Shown piece after piece: positions 34,516 to 42,711 of a DNA stretch of 64,000 nt. This DNA is from Gemmatimonadaceae bacterium (GTDB taxonomy: Bacteria > Gemmatimonadota > Gemmatimonadetes > Gemmatimonadales > Gemmatimonadaceae), in NCBI GenBank assembly GCA_025931335.1, contig JAICNG010000001.1, positions 20,676-84,675 of the forward strand, read 5' to 3'. The notes beneath the pieces are model-generated. The model searched no databases, was not told where the DNA came from, and was given only the letters and a program-made list of their open reading frames with translations. Each line of letters opens with the position of its first letter. Position 1 is the stretch's first letter. The position numbers and the translations under genes are program-made.

Positions 34516-35463
34516 TTGTTCAAACGCGCGGACTTAAATAGACTCCCGGCCCACAGCCCCACAAGAGAGAACGCCACGCCCGCACGACCGCCTTCCACTG
34601 CTCGCGCCACGCTCTTCATCGTGCTTGGCGCGCTGTGCTTCGGCGCCATCGCGATCTTCGTCGTGCTCGCGCGCCGCGCCGGCGCCCCGCTCACCTCGAT
34701 TCTTTCGTGGCGCTTTCTCCTGGCGGCCCTTTTCCTCACCATCGCCGCCGGCGGTCTTCGAGCGCTGCGCCTGCCGCGCGCGCTGGCCGCGCGCGTGCTG
34801 CTCATCGGTGGCGGCGGGCAAGCGCTCATCTCGTTCCTCGCCCTGCGCGCACTCGATCATCTCCCGGCGGGGACGAACGCGTTCCTCTTCTACACGTATC
34901 CGGCGTGGGTCGCGCTTTTTGCGTTCATCCGCGGCACCGAGCGCGTGGATGCGCGGAGGCTCGTCGCGCTGGCGATCTCATTCGCCGGCATCGCGACGAT
35001 GGTGGGAACGCCGTGGTCCGACACCACCGATGTCCCGCTGGTCGGGGTGCTGCTGTCGTTGTCGGCCGCGGCGTGCTACGGGCTCTACATCCCCGCGATC
35101 GGGCGGTTACAGGAGGGCATTCGTCCCACGGTCGTGTCGGCGTACGTGTCGATTGGCGCTGGGATCGTTCACGTCGCGATTGGACTCGCGACCGGTGGTC
35201 TGACGGCGCGGCTCGCGCCGGAGGCCTGGGCGAGCATCCTCGGCTTCGCGCTCATCGGTACCACGCTCGCCTTCCTGCTATTTCTCCGCGGCCTGGCCGT
35301 GCTCGGCTCAGTGCGGACGGCGATCGTCTCGACCATCGAGCCGTTCTTCACCACCCTGCTCGGCGCGCTCGTCCTCGCGGAGCCGCTTCCTCCCTCGACA
35401 CTCCTTGGCGGCGTGCTGATCGCCATCGCGGTGGGGCTTCTCCAGAAGAAGAATGAGGAATGA
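34516..35463 (+). CDS. EamA/DMT family transporter
   Basis: The protein has about ten hydrophobic helices in two EamA repeats: ATLFIVLGALCFGAIAIFVV starts the first and GVLLSLSAAACYGLYIPAIG the second; FLALRALDHLPAGTNAFLFY is typical EamA sequence. Substrates of such drug/metabolite exporters are varied. The start is uncertain because a repeat runs up to 34500. TTG at 34516 with AGGAA before it is the best candidate, TTG at 34501 is another, and ATG codons further up lie inside the repeat. The stop codon is part of the next repeat. Confidence 0.85.
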   Translation: MFKRADLNRLPAHSPTRENATPARPPSTARATLFIVLGALCFGAIAIFVVLARRAGAPLTSILSWRFLLAALFLTIAAGGLRALRLPRALAARVLLIGGGGQALISFLALRALDHLPAGTNAFLFYTYPAWVALFAFIRGTERVDARRLVALAISFAGIATMVGTPWSDTTDVPLVGVLLSLSAAACYGLYIPAIGRLQEGIRPTVVSAYVSIGAGIVHVAIGLATGGLTARLAPEAWASILGFALIGTTLAFLLFLRGLAVLGSVRTAIVSTIEPFFTTLLGALVLAEPLPPSTLLGGVLIAIAVGLLQKKNEE

Positions 35464-35524
35464 GGAGTGAGGAAATCGATTGAGCTCGGTTGTCAATTCC
35501 TCACTGCTCGGTCCTCATTCCTCA
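35452..35524. repeat. TGAGGAATGAGGA inverted repeat, copy 3
   Basis: The left arm (35452-35482) starts AATGAGGAATGAGGAGTGAG and includes the transporter's last two codons and stop; the right arm (35491-35524) ends CGGTCCTCATTCCTCA. The loop is 8 nt. It could terminate the transporter transcript. Confidence 0.85.
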
Positions 35525-35861
35525 CGTCGTTAAAACTGCCGATTTGACTTGAAAAATCGGAGGGCAAATCGGTGTCCCTTCGCTCCGGTTCGGGCCATTT
35601 CCGGGGGTGCATTTTTCATGCGCCAACGCAAGTCGCCGGCCACCGTTTCCTACGGTTCGGGCGCGGGCACGAACGCCAGCGGCGTCAACGAGTTATGCGT
35701 GCAAATCGCCCGAAGCTTCGGGAGGCGGTGAAGCCTAACGACTAGGCGCCGTTCCTAATGATTACGAGCGCCGCTGGATGTCCGTCATCTCTTTGGATAC
35801 CTCCGCCTGCCTGGCAGAGGGATCGCGCGCAGTACCACGGACATCAACCTCGAGCTCAACC
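35525..35861 (+). other. Long leader region upstream of the PKD lipoprotein, possibly structured RNA
   Basis: About 340 bases hold no convincing gene. Visible structure includes the hairpin GGTGCAT/ATGCGCC around TTTTC (35607-35625), a hairpin ACCGT/ACGGT (about 35641-35655), and two segments, GGGCAAA (about 35572) and AACGCAAGTC (about 35625), that recall conserved pieces of GEMM-I c-di-GMP riboswitches. The spacing between them is unusual, so this is a weak suggestion. A 37-codon frame at 35618 is probably fortuitous. Confidence 0.3.
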
Positions 35862-37706
35862 ATGTTCCCGACCCGCAACGCCGCGGTGGCGCTCCTCGTG
35901 ATGACGCTGTCCACGAGCGCCTGTGAGTTCTTCACCACGAAGCCGTTCGCGCCGAACGTCGACGAGATGTCGTACGTCGAGGTGCCGGACGCGCTGGCCA
36001 AGTACGCGCCCGGCCTCCCGCCAAACATGTACGCCCGCGCGAATGCGTTCGGCGTCGCGCTGTCGACGGGAAGCATCGCCGGTGACGCGATGGCCGGGCT
36101 TCGTCTGTCGGCGAATCCGCTGTCGCCGATGGCCGTCGATCTTGCGTCGGTGACGCCTGCGGCATGGGTCCCCGAGCTCGGGACCGGACTTCAGTACATC
36201 GATGACGACACGACGCCGCAGGCGCTGCCATTCGCCTTTTCCTTTTACGGACAGTCCTACTCGTCCGTCTACGTGAGCGCGAACGGCCACATCAGCTTCG
36301 GCAGTCCGATTCAGTTCAAGCGCACGTGGAACCTTCCTGACGGCGCGTTCATCCTCGCGGCGCCGGCGTACGCCGACTGGATGCCTGCGTCGCGGTTCAG
36401 CTTCCCGAACCTCCAGAACAGCCGCGTCTTCGTGAACACGGTCGGCGACCCGGGCGACCGGCGCTTCGTCGTCACGTGGAACGACATGCGGCCCTGCTGC
36501 AGCCTCTCGTATCCGGGCAGCAGCTTCCAGGTGCAGCTGCTCGAGCGCACGGGCGAGGTGGTGTTTGCCTATCGCGAGATGCAGATGGTCGTGTCGAACG
36601 TCAGCGCCGGTATCGCGGCGGCGGCGAATCACGTGCGTACGGCCGCCGGGGCGGCCGTGCTCGGGCTGCAGGGATGCTCCATCACCTATATGCCCGGCGG
36701 TGAAGGATATCGCGAAGCGAACAGCTGCGCGCCCGAGCCCGTCAACGTCCCGCCTGTGGTCGAGGTCGGTGGGCCCTATGCATCGATGGAAGGCGAGACC
36801 GTGGAGCTCAGTGGCTCGGCGACCGACGAGAACGGGGACGCGCTCACGTACTCGTGGACGATCGGCGACGGGACGAACGTGAACGGCAACCCCGTCGCGC
36901 ATAGCTTTGCCGACAACGGTGAGTATGCCGCGACGCTGGCCGTCAGCGACGGCGAGCTCGTGACACTCGTGACGACCCGAGTGGATGTGTCAAACGGGCT
37001 TCCGTCATTGAGCGCGCTGAACGGGGCGACCCGGTTCATCGGCGAGCCGCATGACGTCTCGGTTGAGCTCAGCGACCCCGGCGTACTCGATGCGCCCTGG
37101 CGCTATTCCATCGAGTGGGGCGACGGCGCCGTCGATGAAGGTGACGCGACGAGCCTCGCCGTGCCGATTCGTGGCTCGCACGCCTACGCGGACGCGGGTA
37201 CGTACACGGTTCGTGTGAGCGTGCGCGACAAGGATGGCGGCGCAGCGTCGGCCGTCGAGGCACAAGTCCTCGTCAAGGTCGACGAGATCGACATCGACAT
37301 CAAGCCATGGCACCGCAGCAACCGCATTTACATGAAGGGTCCGTTCGACAGGCTGATCCCTGTGGCGGTCCTCACCTCGGAGACGCTCGACGCGAGCACG
37401 GTCAACGTCTCGAGCCTCAGGCTCGGCGGTGTGCCGGTGGTGCAGCTCAGGCATGGCTCGCACTTCTCGGCCCCGTCGGACATGGGGAACTGGGGGGACA
37501 ACAAGTTCCTCTTCGACGACGGCAGCCTCGCGGTGCTGGTCGACGTTGACCGCGACGGCGATAGAGACTTGCTGGTGGTGTTCGATCGCGACGACCTGAT
37601 CCGCGGCGGCGACCTCAGCCGCGCGACCAACTCGTTGACACTGAATGGTCTGACGATCGATGGCCGAAAGGTGGTTGGTACCGACGCAGTGCAGATCGTG
37701 AGGTAA
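35862..37706 (+). CDS. PKD-domain surface lipoprotein
   Basis: ATG at 35862 opens a lipobox peptide (TLSTSACEFF). Residues about 80-270 form a beta-rich domain (FAFSFYGQSYSSVYVSANGH, then RRFVVTWNDMRPCCSL) similar to nidogen-like or T9SS-type extracellular modules. Two PKD domains follow (VEVGGPYASMEGETVELSG with YSWTIGDGT, then WSIEWGDGA-like YSIEWGDGAVDEGD). A C-terminal domain begins IDIDIKPWHRSNRIYMKG, the IKPG-type module that ends DRDGDRDLLVVFD. It is probably a surface adhesin or matrix protein. An unusually long leader precedes it and a strong terminator follows. Confidence 0.85.
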   Translation: MFPTRNAAVALLVMTLSTSACEFFTTKPFAPNVDEMSYVEVPDALAKYAPGLPPNMYARANAFGVALSTGSIAGDAMAGLRLSANPLSPMAVDLASVTPAAWVPELGTGLQYIDDDTTPQALPFAFSFYGQSYSSVYVSANGHISFGSPIQFKRTWNLPDGAFILAAPAYADWMPASRFSFPNLQNSRVFVNTVGDPGDRRFVVTWNDMRPCCSLSYPGSSFQVQLLERTGEVVFAYREMQMVVSNVSAGIAAAANHVRTAAGAAVLGLQGCSITYMPGGEGYREANSCAPEPVNVPPVVEVGGPYASMEGETVELSGSATDENGDALTYSWTIGDGTNVNGNPVAHSFADNGEYAATLAVSDGELVTLVTTRVDVSNGLPSLSALNGATRFIGEPHDVSVELSDPGVLDAPWRYSIEWGDGAVDEGDATSLAVPIRGSHAYADAGTYTVRVSVRDKDGGAASAVEAQVLVKVDEIDIDIKPWHRSNRIYMKGPFDRLIPVAVLTSETLDASTVNVSSLRLGGVPVVQLRHGSHFSAPSDMGNWGDNKFLFDDGSLAVLVDVDRDGDRDLLVVFDRDDLIRGGDLSRATNSLTLNGLTIDGRKVVGTDAVQIVR

Positions 37707-37724
37707 CCGCGCCACTTACGGAAA

Positions 37725-37760
37725 CAAAGCGGGCGGAGTCGAAAGGCTCCGCCCGCTTTG
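37725..37760. terminator. Bidirectional terminator hairpin
   Basis: A perfect 14-bp inverted repeat (CAAAGCGGGCGGAG at 37725 and its complement ending at 37760) encloses an 8-nt loop. It lies between the convergent PKD and Tag genes, 19 bases after one stop codon and 3 bases before the other. Confidence 0.9.
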
Positions 37761-37763
37761 CGT

Positions 37764-38330
37764 TCACACCTCGCCCGTTCGCCGAAAACACCCGACCACG
37801 TGGTCGTCGACGAGCCCGCACGCCTGCATGTACGCGTAGCAGATTGTCGAGCCCACGAACTTGAAGCCTCGCCGCAGCAGCTCCTTGCTCAATGCATCCG
37901 ACTCGGCGGTCGTCGCGGGAATGTCGCGGAGCGATCGGCGCAGCCCGCGCTTCGGGGTTCCGTCCACGAAGCGCCAGACAAAGCCGTCGAATGAGCCGAA
38001 CTCGTCGCGCACATCCAGAAAACTACGGGCGTTAGGCACCAGCGAGGCCACCTTGAGCCGGTTGCGCACGATGCCGGGGTCTCGCAGCAGCGCGTCGAGC
38101 TTGCGCTTCGTGTAGCGAGCGATGCGCTCAGGATCGAATCCATCGAGCACCTCGCGATAGCGCTCGCGCTTCTTGAGGATCGTCGACCAGCTCAGCCCCG
38201 CCTGCGCCCCTTCGAGGGTGATGAACTCGAAGTGCGTCCGGTCATCGTGCACCGCCACGCCCCACTCGGTGTCGTGATACGCGATGTCGAGGGGTGACCG
38301 CGCCCACTCGCAGCGCTGACGCTCGCTCAC
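37764..38330 (-). CDS. tag: DNA-3-methyladenine glycosylase I
   Basis: Tag excises 3-methyladenine from alkylated DNA. The 188-residue protein starts RQRCEWARSPLDIAYHDTEW, matching the C-W-x-YHDxEWG family start, and includes LEGAQAGLSWSTILKKRERY with the conserved glutamate and tryptophan. The zinc ligands are the N-terminal cysteine, and at the C-terminus histidine and cysteine in GLVDDHVVGCFR. GTG at 38330 overlaps the stop of the upstream M19 gene (GTGA), suggesting translational coupling. Confidence 0.92.
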   Translation of the reverse strand: MSERQRCEWARSPLDIAYHDTEWGVAVHDDRTHFEFITLEGAQAGLSWSTILKKRERYREVLDGFDPERIARYTKRKLDALLRDPGIVRNRLKVASLVPNARSFLDVRDEFGSFDGFVWRFVDGTPKRGLRRSLRDIPATTAESDALSKELLRRGFKFVGSTICYAYMQACGLVDDHVVGCFRRTGEV

Positions 38331-39592
38331 GTTCGCGTGCCGTCCAGCTCCTGAATAGTCTTCGTCGATGCCGCTCGCTGCTGCCTGAGCCGCGCCGAGA
38401 CGGCCTCCGCCCGCTTGAGCACTCGCAGGAGATTCTCGCCGGCGAGCTTCCGCAGATCCGCCTCGGACCATCCGCGGCGCGACAGCTCCGCGAACAGTGC
38501 CGGGTACGTCGAAACGTCCTCGAGCCCCACCACCGTCTCGCTGATTCCGTCGAAGTCGCCACCAATGCCGACGTGATCCGGCCCGGCGACGCGCCGGATG
38601 TGATCGATGTGATCCGCGACGTCCTTGAGCGTCGCCTTCGGAGCCGGGTGAGCCGCGCGCCACGCGGCAAGCTCGCGACGACGAGCGGAGTCATCGCCGG
38701 CGAACCGCTGGCGAAGCTCGCCGTTCACCCGCTGCATCTCGCTTCCGTATTGCGCCACCTGCTGCGACACGAACCCGGGGACGAACGTCACCATGACGAC
38801 CCCTCCGTTTTGCGGCAATCGCTTCAGGATCGAGTCGGGAACGTTGCGCGGCACATCCGTGACCGCCCGCGCCGATGAATGCGAGAAGATCACCGGCGCC
38901 TCGCTGACGGTGAGCGCGTCGCTCATCGTGCCCGGCGACACGTGCGACAGATCCACCAGCATGCCGAGCCGGTTCATCTCGCGGACGACCTCCTCGCCGA
39001 ACTTCGTGAGGCCCCCGTGTCGCGCCGTATCGGTTCCCGAATCCGCCCAGTCGATGGTCGCCGAGTGCGTGAGCGTCATGTACCGCGCCCCGAGATCGTA
39101 GTAGGCGCGGAGCGCACCGAGTGAGTTCTCGATCGCGTGTCCCCCCTCGACGCCGAGGAGCGAGCCAATGCGTCCACGCCCGTGGCTCGCGCGAAGGGCA
39201 TCGGCGGTGAGCGCCCACTCGATCTCCGGATATTTGGCGATCACCTGGCGCGCGATGTCGATCTGCTCGAGCTGCACGCGCGCATACCCGGAGTCGCCGA
39301 CGCCAGCGGGGATGTACACCGACCAGAACTGTCCACCCACCATGCCCGCCTTGAGCCGCGCGAGATCCGTATGTCCCGGCGTGCGCTTCCGTAGGTCGTA
39401 TTTCTCGACGTCGTGTCGTGCGACCGAATCGGTGCGGATCGCCCAGGGCAAATCGTTGTGCCCATCGATGAGTGGCGTGGAGCGAAGCACGCGCCGCGCG
39501 CGGGCGAGGTGCGGATCGGAGGCCTGCGCGCGCAACGGCTCGAGCGTCAGGGCGGCAAGCAGTACGAGAATCGTGAGTCGCATGAGGATCAT
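38327..39592 (-). CDS. Membrane dipeptidase (peptidase family M19), exported
   Basis: A signal peptide (RLTILVLLAALTLEPLRAQA) precedes the M19 barrel. STPLIDGHNDLPWAIR holds the HxD metal ligands, LGVEGGHAIENSLGALR the bridging glutamate, MLVDLSHVSPGTM and VIFSHSSARAV the two further histidines, and HVGIGGDFDG the conserved aspartate. M19 enzymes hydrolyse dipeptides and accept D-residues at the C-terminus. ATG at 39592 and 39583 are equally plausible starts. It follows the DSD1-type gene and precedes tag on the same strand. Confidence 0.92.
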   Translation of the reverse strand: MILMRLTILVLLAALTLEPLRAQASDPHLARARRVLRSTPLIDGHNDLPWAIRTDSVARHDVEKYDLRKRTPGHTDLARLKAGMVGGQFWSVYIPAGVGDSGYARVQLEQIDIARQVIAKYPEIEWALTADALRASHGRGRIGSLLGVEGGHAIENSLGALRAYYDLGARYMTLTHSATIDWADSGTDTARHGGLTKFGEEVVREMNRLGMLVDLSHVSPGTMSDALTVSEAPVIFSHSSARAVTDVPRNVPDSILKRLPQNGGVVMVTFVPGFVSQQVAQYGSEMQRVNGELRQRFAGDDSARRRELAAWRAAHPAPKATLKDVADHIDHIRRVAGPDHVGIGGDFDGISETVVGLEDVSTYPALFAELSRRGWSEADLRKLAGENLLRVLKRAEAVSARLRQQRAASTKTIQELDGTRT

Positions 39593-39647
39593 CGTCGAGG
39601 AGTGTTTACAGTTGCCGCGGCCTTCTGCGGTTCCGCCGTCGATCAGT

Positions 39648-40757
39648 TCACCCGAGAACGTCAACTTGCGCCGCGCGCCCGCGCGCCGCCACCGCCCAGC
39701 TCGTTTCGACCGCATTCCCTCGGAAGCCGTGCACCGTGTCGAAGAGGTGCACCACGATGCACACGTGATTCGGGATCACACGCACGCGGTCGCCGACGGC
39801 TGGGCGCCAGTCGCTCCTCGAGAGATCGAGCAGGCCGTGCTCCTCGGACATCGCGCGCACCACCACGTCGTCGCGCCCGTAGATCACGCCGAACCCCTCC
39901 CCCTCGGCGCCCCGCATCGGCTCGCGTCCCAGCGATTTGGTGCCGGCGTCGATCACCGCCTGGCCCGGCACTGCCGTGCTCACCACGGTCGCCAGCACAG
40001 TGAGCGCGCAGTCGTCGAAGGTGCACGCGCCGATCGCGGCCGTCGTGCGGTCATTGTAGATGTAGGTGCCCGGGCGCATCTCGGTCACGCCGGGGATCTC
40101 GTGCGTGCGCACGGCGGTCGGTGTCGAGCCGCCACTGACGACGCGCGGGTCGAGACGCGCACGCTTCAAGGCGTCCAGGGTGCGCCCCAGGCGCTCGCCC
40201 AGCGCGCTCAATGCCTCGTCCTGCCGGTCGAGCGGCTCGCGCACATGCCCGGGGTAGAAGGCGATGCCGACGTACTCCAGCTCGCGGCGACCCCAAACAT
40301 GCCTCACGAGCGTCACCGCATCCTCGGCGGACTGGACGCCGACGCGCCGCATCCCCATGTCGCACTCGACGAGCACGCCTATGCGCCGCCCTGCCTCGTG
40401 CGCCGCATCCGCGAGATCGTCGGCCGCGCGCGCCGAGTCGAGCGCCACCGTCAGCCGTACGGCGGTGGGGAGCGCGACCACACGTCGTGCCTTCACCGAC
40501 CCGACCATCGGGTACGCGATGAGGATGTCATCCGCGACCTCGCTCATCACCTCGGCCTCCCGCGGGGTCGCGCACGTCACGCCCACCGCGCCCCGGCGCA
40601 GCTGCTCGGCGGCCAGCCAGGGAGTCTTATGGGTCTTGATGTGAGGGCGGAGGGCCAGGCCGTGGGCCGTCGAGTAGGCGGCCATGCGGTCGAGGTTGCG
40701 CTCCATGCGCGCGAGGTCGACCACGGGGGCGGGCGTTTCGAGCTCGTCGAGCGTCAT
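39648..40757 (-). CDS. DSD1 family PLP enzyme (D-threonine aldolase-like)
   Basis: The 369-residue fold-type III PLP enzyme begins LDELETPAPVVDLARMERNL; the PLP lysine is in LRPHIKTHKT (residue about 44). GVLVECDMGMRRVGV and VVSGGSTPTA are phosphate-binding and substrate-loop segments. The C-terminal beta domain has the metal-binding H...D/C region PNHVCIVVHLFDTVHG, as in D-threonine aldolase and D-serine dehydratase. A GGAG site precedes ATG at 40757. It likely splits a D-beta-hydroxy amino acid, in keeping with the nearby M19 and D-aminoacylase genes. Confidence 0.9.
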   Translation of the reverse strand: MTLDELETPAPVVDLARMERNLDRMAAYSTAHGLALRPHIKTHKTPWLAAEQLRRGAVGVTCATPREAEVMSEVADDILIAYPMVGSVKARRVVALPTAVRLTVALDSARAADDLADAAHEAGRRIGVLVECDMGMRRVGVQSAEDAVTLVRHVWGRRELEYVGIAFYPGHVREPLDRQDEALSALGERLGRTLDALKRARLDPRVVSGGSTPTAVRTHEIPGVTEMRPGTYIYNDRTTAAIGACTFDDCALTVLATVVSTAVPGQAVIDAGTKSLGREPMRGAEGEGFGVIYGRDDVVVRAMSEEHGLLDLSRSDWRPAVGDRVRVIPNHVCIVVHLFDTVHGFRGNAVETSWAVAARGRAAQVDVLG

Positions 40758-40808
40758 GCGGCTCTCCTCGAGAGGGGCGAGAGGCTGGAGGAGGGAGAAA
40801 CTTATATC

Positions 40809-41972
40809 GTGCGCGCCGGTCACGGGACGTGGCTTCGCGATCCCGCGGCCAATCAGGTGACGGTGAACGGCGGTAGCACCATGATCACCGTGTTGGGGCT
40901 GAACGCGTCTGATGTCACGCTCGACGGCCTCATCCTGAGGACGCCGGTGGAGGCGCTCGCGACTGGATTGAGCGTCCACACGGTGCTCCTGCGGCAAACG
41001 CAGAACATCAGGATCACGAACAACCAGATCATCGCGGGTGATGCCGGCCCCGGATCGGGCGGCCAGTTCGGATTCAACGGCGTGCAGGGTCTGCCCGGCG
41101 CGCCAGGGACGAGTGCGGTGTGCCCGGCTTTGACCGGAGGAGCGGGTGGCGCCGCGGGACAGCCTGGTCCGCCGGACGCTGGCTCGCAGGTGGGTGTCGC
41201 CGGGGGCAGGGGTGGTAACGGCGGGAACGGGAACGTCAGTGGGGAAAACGGTACGAAGGGTAACGACGCCGGAGCACTCGTCGGTGGAACCGGAGGCCTG
41301 GGCGGCACGCTCGTATCAGTCGCTGGCGGCGCTGGAACCAACGGCGCAGCCGGAGCGGCGGGCCAGAACGGAACGGGCGGCGCGCAGCTCGGAACGCTCT
41401 CGACCGCCGGCTACGTGCCGGCTGATGGAACCAACGGCACGTCCGGTACGTCCGGAAGCGGTGGCGGTGGTGGTGGCGGCGGGAGCGGAACGGTGACGGG
41501 TGCCGGCGGTGGTGCTGGCGGCGGCGGCAGCGGCGGTGGTGGCAACGTTGGCCAGGGCGGAAAGGGCGGCGCCGGATCGTTCGCCGTGGTCGTGATGTCG
41601 TCGACCGGCGTCGTGATCGAGGGCAACACGATCATCACCGGCGACGGCGGGATCGGTGGTCCTGGTGGCGTCGGCGGGAACGGGCGGCCGGGTGGTCTGG
41701 GCGCTTTCGGCGGCGGTGGATGCGCCGGCGGCGGCAGTGGCGGCCGCGGCGGGAACGGCGGCGCCGGCGGCAACGGCGGCAACGGCGGCAACGGCGGGCA
41801 CGGTGGTGGCGGTGGCGGTGGTCCCTCCATAGGCATTCTGAAGGACGCCGCGAGCACGGTGACGATCGGCGGGAACAACACCTTCCAGATCGGCTCCCCG
41901 GGCGCGGGCGGGTTCAGCCAGGGCGCTCAGGGCGCTGGCGGAGTGTCGGGGAACACGCACACCATGCCGTAA
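40809..41972 (+). CDS. Glycine-rich repeat protein, probable N-terminally truncated remnant
   Basis: The frame encodes a beta-helix-like start (GGSTMITVLGLNASDVTLDG, then NIRITNNQIIAGDAGPG) followed by about 280 residues of GGxGGNGGxGG repeats resembling PE-PGRS or collagen-like sequence, and a last beta segment STVTIGGNNTFQIGSPGAGG. No signal peptide or start domain precedes it: the 5' end runs into the divergent DSD1 gene 51 bases away. The GTG at 40809 with GGAGGAGGGAG upstream is the best start if it is expressed. It may be a decayed surface protein. Confidence 0.55.
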   Translation: MRAGHGTWLRDPAANQVTVNGGSTMITVLGLNASDVTLDGLILRTPVEALATGLSVHTVLLRQTQNIRITNNQIIAGDAGPGSGGQFGFNGVQGLPGAPGTSAVCPALTGGAGGAAGQPGPPDAGSQVGVAGGRGGNGGNGNVSGENGTKGNDAGALVGGTGGLGGTLVSVAGGAGTNGAAGAAGQNGTGGAQLGTLSTAGYVPADGTNGTSGTSGSGGGGGGGGSGTVTGAGGGAGGGGSGGGGNVGQGGKGGAGSFAVVVMSSTGVVIEGNTIITGDGGIGGPGGVGGNGRPGGLGAFGGGGCAGGGSGGRGGNGGAGGNGGNGGNGGHGGGGGGGPSIGILKDAASTVTIGGNNTFQIGSPGAGGFSQGAQGAGGVSGNTHTMP

Positions 41973-41997
41973 GCCCGTTAGGCGCCTGTCCAAGCGA

Positions 41998-42060
41998 CAG
42001 CGGAGTGCGCAGTGCGGAGTGCGGACGGTGCCTGTGGGCAATCCGCACTCCGCAATCGCC
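41998..42060. repeat. AGTGCGGA-word inverted repeat
   Basis: The left side has three AGTGCGGA or AGTGCGCA words; the right side is the inverse (AATCCGCACTCCGCAATCGC). It ends on the base next to the stop codon of the Nudix gene (42061) and lies between convergent genes. The word AATCCGC also occurs in tandem inside the coding sequence near 59545. Confidence 0.75.
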
Positions 42061-42492
42061 TTAGTTGGCCTGTCGCGCTCGACTGCGCCTCGCCTGAGCC
42101 TCGATCTTTCTCCGAAACGAGCGCAGCAGCCGCCGCGTGCCCTCGAAGGTCAGTGCCTCGAGCGCGTCATCGATGGTTCGCCAGGTCACGACGCGGCCGT
42201 CCCCTTCCCCCACCCGCTTGTTGAGCTCGAGCAGGAAGTACGTCACGCGCAGGTGACGCCCTTCGTGCGCGAATTCCAGGTCGCCCGCCGGGGCCACCAC
42301 ACGGCTGTCGACGCCCGCTTCCTCGCGCACCTCGCGCTCGGCCGCCTCGGCGGGCGATTCGCCCGCTTCGACGTCCCCTTTGGGAAAGATCCAGTGCGAG
42401 CGCTCGTGCTTCGCGCTCACGACGAGCACCTCGGCGCCGTCGTCCGCGGCGCGCCACACGATCCCGCCCGCTTGCTGCACCAGCGTCACCAC
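42061..42492 (-). CDS. Nudix hydrolase
   Basis: The 143-residue protein has the complete Nudix box (GDVEAGESPAEAAEREVREE then AGV, residues about 43-65), preceded by HWIFPKG. QQAGGIVWRAADDGAEVLVV is the usual first strand pair. Proteins of this size include Ap4A- or diphosphoinositol-type hydrolases; the substrate cannot be told. The C-terminus (RRSRARQAN) is arginine-rich and ends against a repeat. Confidence 0.92.
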   Translation of the reverse strand: MVTLVQQAGGIVWRAADDGAEVLVVSAKHERSHWIFPKGDVEAGESPAEAAEREVREEAGVDSRVVAPAGDLEFAHEGRHLRVTYFLLELNKRVGEGDGRVVTWRTIDDALEALTFEGTRRLLRSFRRKIEAQARRSRARQAN

Positions 42493-42559
42493 GCCTCCTC
42501 ATTAGTACACATCACACGATACATCGAGTGCACGTCGTTTTCGATGGGCAACCATCACA

Positions 42560-42705
42560 AAGATCCCGGTGGCGGGGCCACGCACGGTCTGAGGAACGAA
42601 TGACCCGAAGGGCGCGAATGAAATTCGAATCGATTCGAATTTCATTCGCGCCCTTCGGGTCATTCGTTTTGTCAGGCAGTACGTGGCCCTGCGATCGGAA
42701 CCTCG
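42560..42705. repeat. CCGAATGACCC inverted repeat, copy 2, with a perfect 74-bp palindrome
   Basis: Positions 42595-42668 are a perfect palindrome with no loop (axis between 42631 and 42632; arms AACGAATGACCCGAAGGGCG...). Imperfect symmetry extends outward through GGGCCACG on both sides to about 42560 and 42705. It lies between the Nudix start and the end of the amidohydrolase gene. Perfect symmetry suggests recent formation or active correction. Confidence 0.9.
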
Positions 42706-42711
42706 AACGAG

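Noticed and set aside
35549-35731. 60-codon open frame upstream of the PKD gene
   Set aside because: No ribosome binding site for the first start, no recognisable protein features, and it overlaps likely RNA structure.
39168-40808. A very long plus-strand open frame running into the glycine-rich gene
   Set aside because: It is antisense to the M19 and DSD1 genes, whose protein motifs are clear; the frame is open only because of GC-rich codon bias.
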